Positions 63,883 through 64,000 of a stretch of 64,000 nt of DNA are shown one piece after another; position 1 is the first letter of the stretch, and each line of letters opens with the position of its first letter. This DNA comes from Aristolochia californica (lineage: Eukaryota; Streptophyta; Magnoliopsida; Piperales; Aristolochiaceae): positions 10,883,981 to 10,947,980 of the forward strand of contig JARWKL010000008.1 in the NCBI GenBank assembly GCA_029961685.1. The letters run 5' to 3'. Made by a program: the position numbers and the translations under genes. The notes under the pieces were generated by a model that did not search any database, was not told the origin of the DNA, and was given only the letters and a program-made list of their open reading frames with translations.

Positions 63883-64000
63883 ATCCTAGATGATTGAAAA
63901 GTGATTTATCATACGTAATGGGTTATATTTTTGTAAGAAATCACTTATGGATTGGAAGTCAACACTCGGTTAAAAATGCCCCGCCTCCCCCTGTTTCCAA

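Larger units (their letters stand above)
1..64000 (+). repeat. Satellite DNA array, 674-bp monomer, head to tail
   Basis: Every part of the window aligns by eye to one monomer, always in the same orientation. The landmark GACCTATGGAT recurs 94 times between 533 and 63334; 67 of 93 intervals are 670-680 bp and 674 is the mode. Landmarks in order through one monomer are: GACCTATGGAT; a GC-richer stretch with GGTGGGATATTTACCC; CCCAACAATCATAGATG; GACTTATGGATTGGGAGTCAAC; a C-rich tract before TTTTCCCGACGATTG; GAGTTTACAATCCCTAAAA; TCTCTCTCTACATTTGTGC; TCAAAACTTGAGTTTTCAC; AAAAAGGCAAATAGATCAC; GATGCATGGAAAAAATTT; CACACACCACAAATGAGCAC; CCACTAGTTCAACCCTAATAG; GAGATTTAAATCTACACATG; and ATGCATGCTTGAAACATG. 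Copies differ at many scattered positions. Such arrays are typical of eukaryotic heterochromatin. I cannot name the family or species. Confidence 0.98.
53993..64000 (+). repeat. Mixed monomers, right end of window
   Basis: Landmarks are at 54667 (reads CACCT), 55324, 56000 (TACCT), 56676, 57347, 58020, 58668, 59304, 59975, 60647 (TACCT), 61321, 61994, 62668 and 63334. Lengths are 674, 657, 676, 676, 671, 673, 648, 636, 671, 672, 674, 673, 674 and 666 bp. The box reads GAGCAC in most copies. The last monomer is internally deleted at 63868 and the window ends inside it. No gene or non-satellite sequence is seen. Confidence 0.92.

Noticed and set aside
1..64000. LTR retrotransposon or DNA transposon insertions
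   Set aside because: The landmark spacing is never interrupted by foreign sequence; no terminal repeats, target-site duplications or polymerase or transposase frames are seen.
1..64000. CRISPR-like array or prokaryotic origin
   Set aside because: Repeat and spacer lengths are wrong (the whole 674-bp unit repeats, with no unique spacers), and there are no prokaryotic genes.
1..64000. CENP-B box-like motif
   Set aside because: I looked for the TTCG...CGGG pattern and found no conserved match in the monomer.

Overview
The whole 64-kb window is one uninterrupted satellite-DNA array. A single AT-rich unit, most often 674 bp long, is repeated head to tail on one strand from base 1 to base 64000. 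To index copies I used the conserved string GACCTATGGAT, present with small changes in nearly every copy. It gives 94 landmarks from 533 to 63334. Of the 93 intervals, 67 are 670-680 bp, 674 is the commonest, 24 are shorter (555-669 bp) and two are about 1,030 bp. I see no protein gene, tRNA, rRNA, transposon, CRISPR array or unique sequence, and neither edge of the array is inside the window. The organism is a eukaryote. A plant with a large, repeat-rich genome is my best guess from the long AT-rich monomer, but nothing here proves it. Centromeric, pericentromeric or subtelomeric heterochromatin is the likely setting (inference).

The array has internal architecture. Bases 1-4,511 hold mixed variants. 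Bases 4,512-18,246 form a higher-order repeat (HOR) domain in which diagnostic monomer types recur in order (W-X-Z-Y, with six-unit versions) as blocks of 6, 4, 6 and 4 units. At about 18,385 the sequence returns to the types seen at the start of the window, about 18.4 kb apart. From about 26.05 to 47.2 kb nearly all copies carry GAACAC where flanking copies carry GAGCAC: a separate subfamily block with its own four-type order (alpha-beta-gamma-delta). From 49.3 to 54.0 kb there is a clean two-monomer HOR of about 1,348 bp. The remainder to 64 kb is mixed, with a near-identical adjacent pair at 62.0-63.3 kb.

Rearrangement scars are readable. Two out-of-register tandem duplications have junctions at short shared sequence (9,815 and 34,750). 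The second duplicated about 3.06 kb. There are about ten internal deletions and two very recent one-monomer duplications. Recurrent non-B-DNA candidates include a conserved dyad of ACATGTTT/AAACATGT, a 20-bp perfect palindrome present only in some copies, and a C-rich tract whose complement is G-rich. Many 60-130 codon open frames occur in the repeat. They recur because the repeat recurs, are broken by non-triplet indels, and I do not call them genes.
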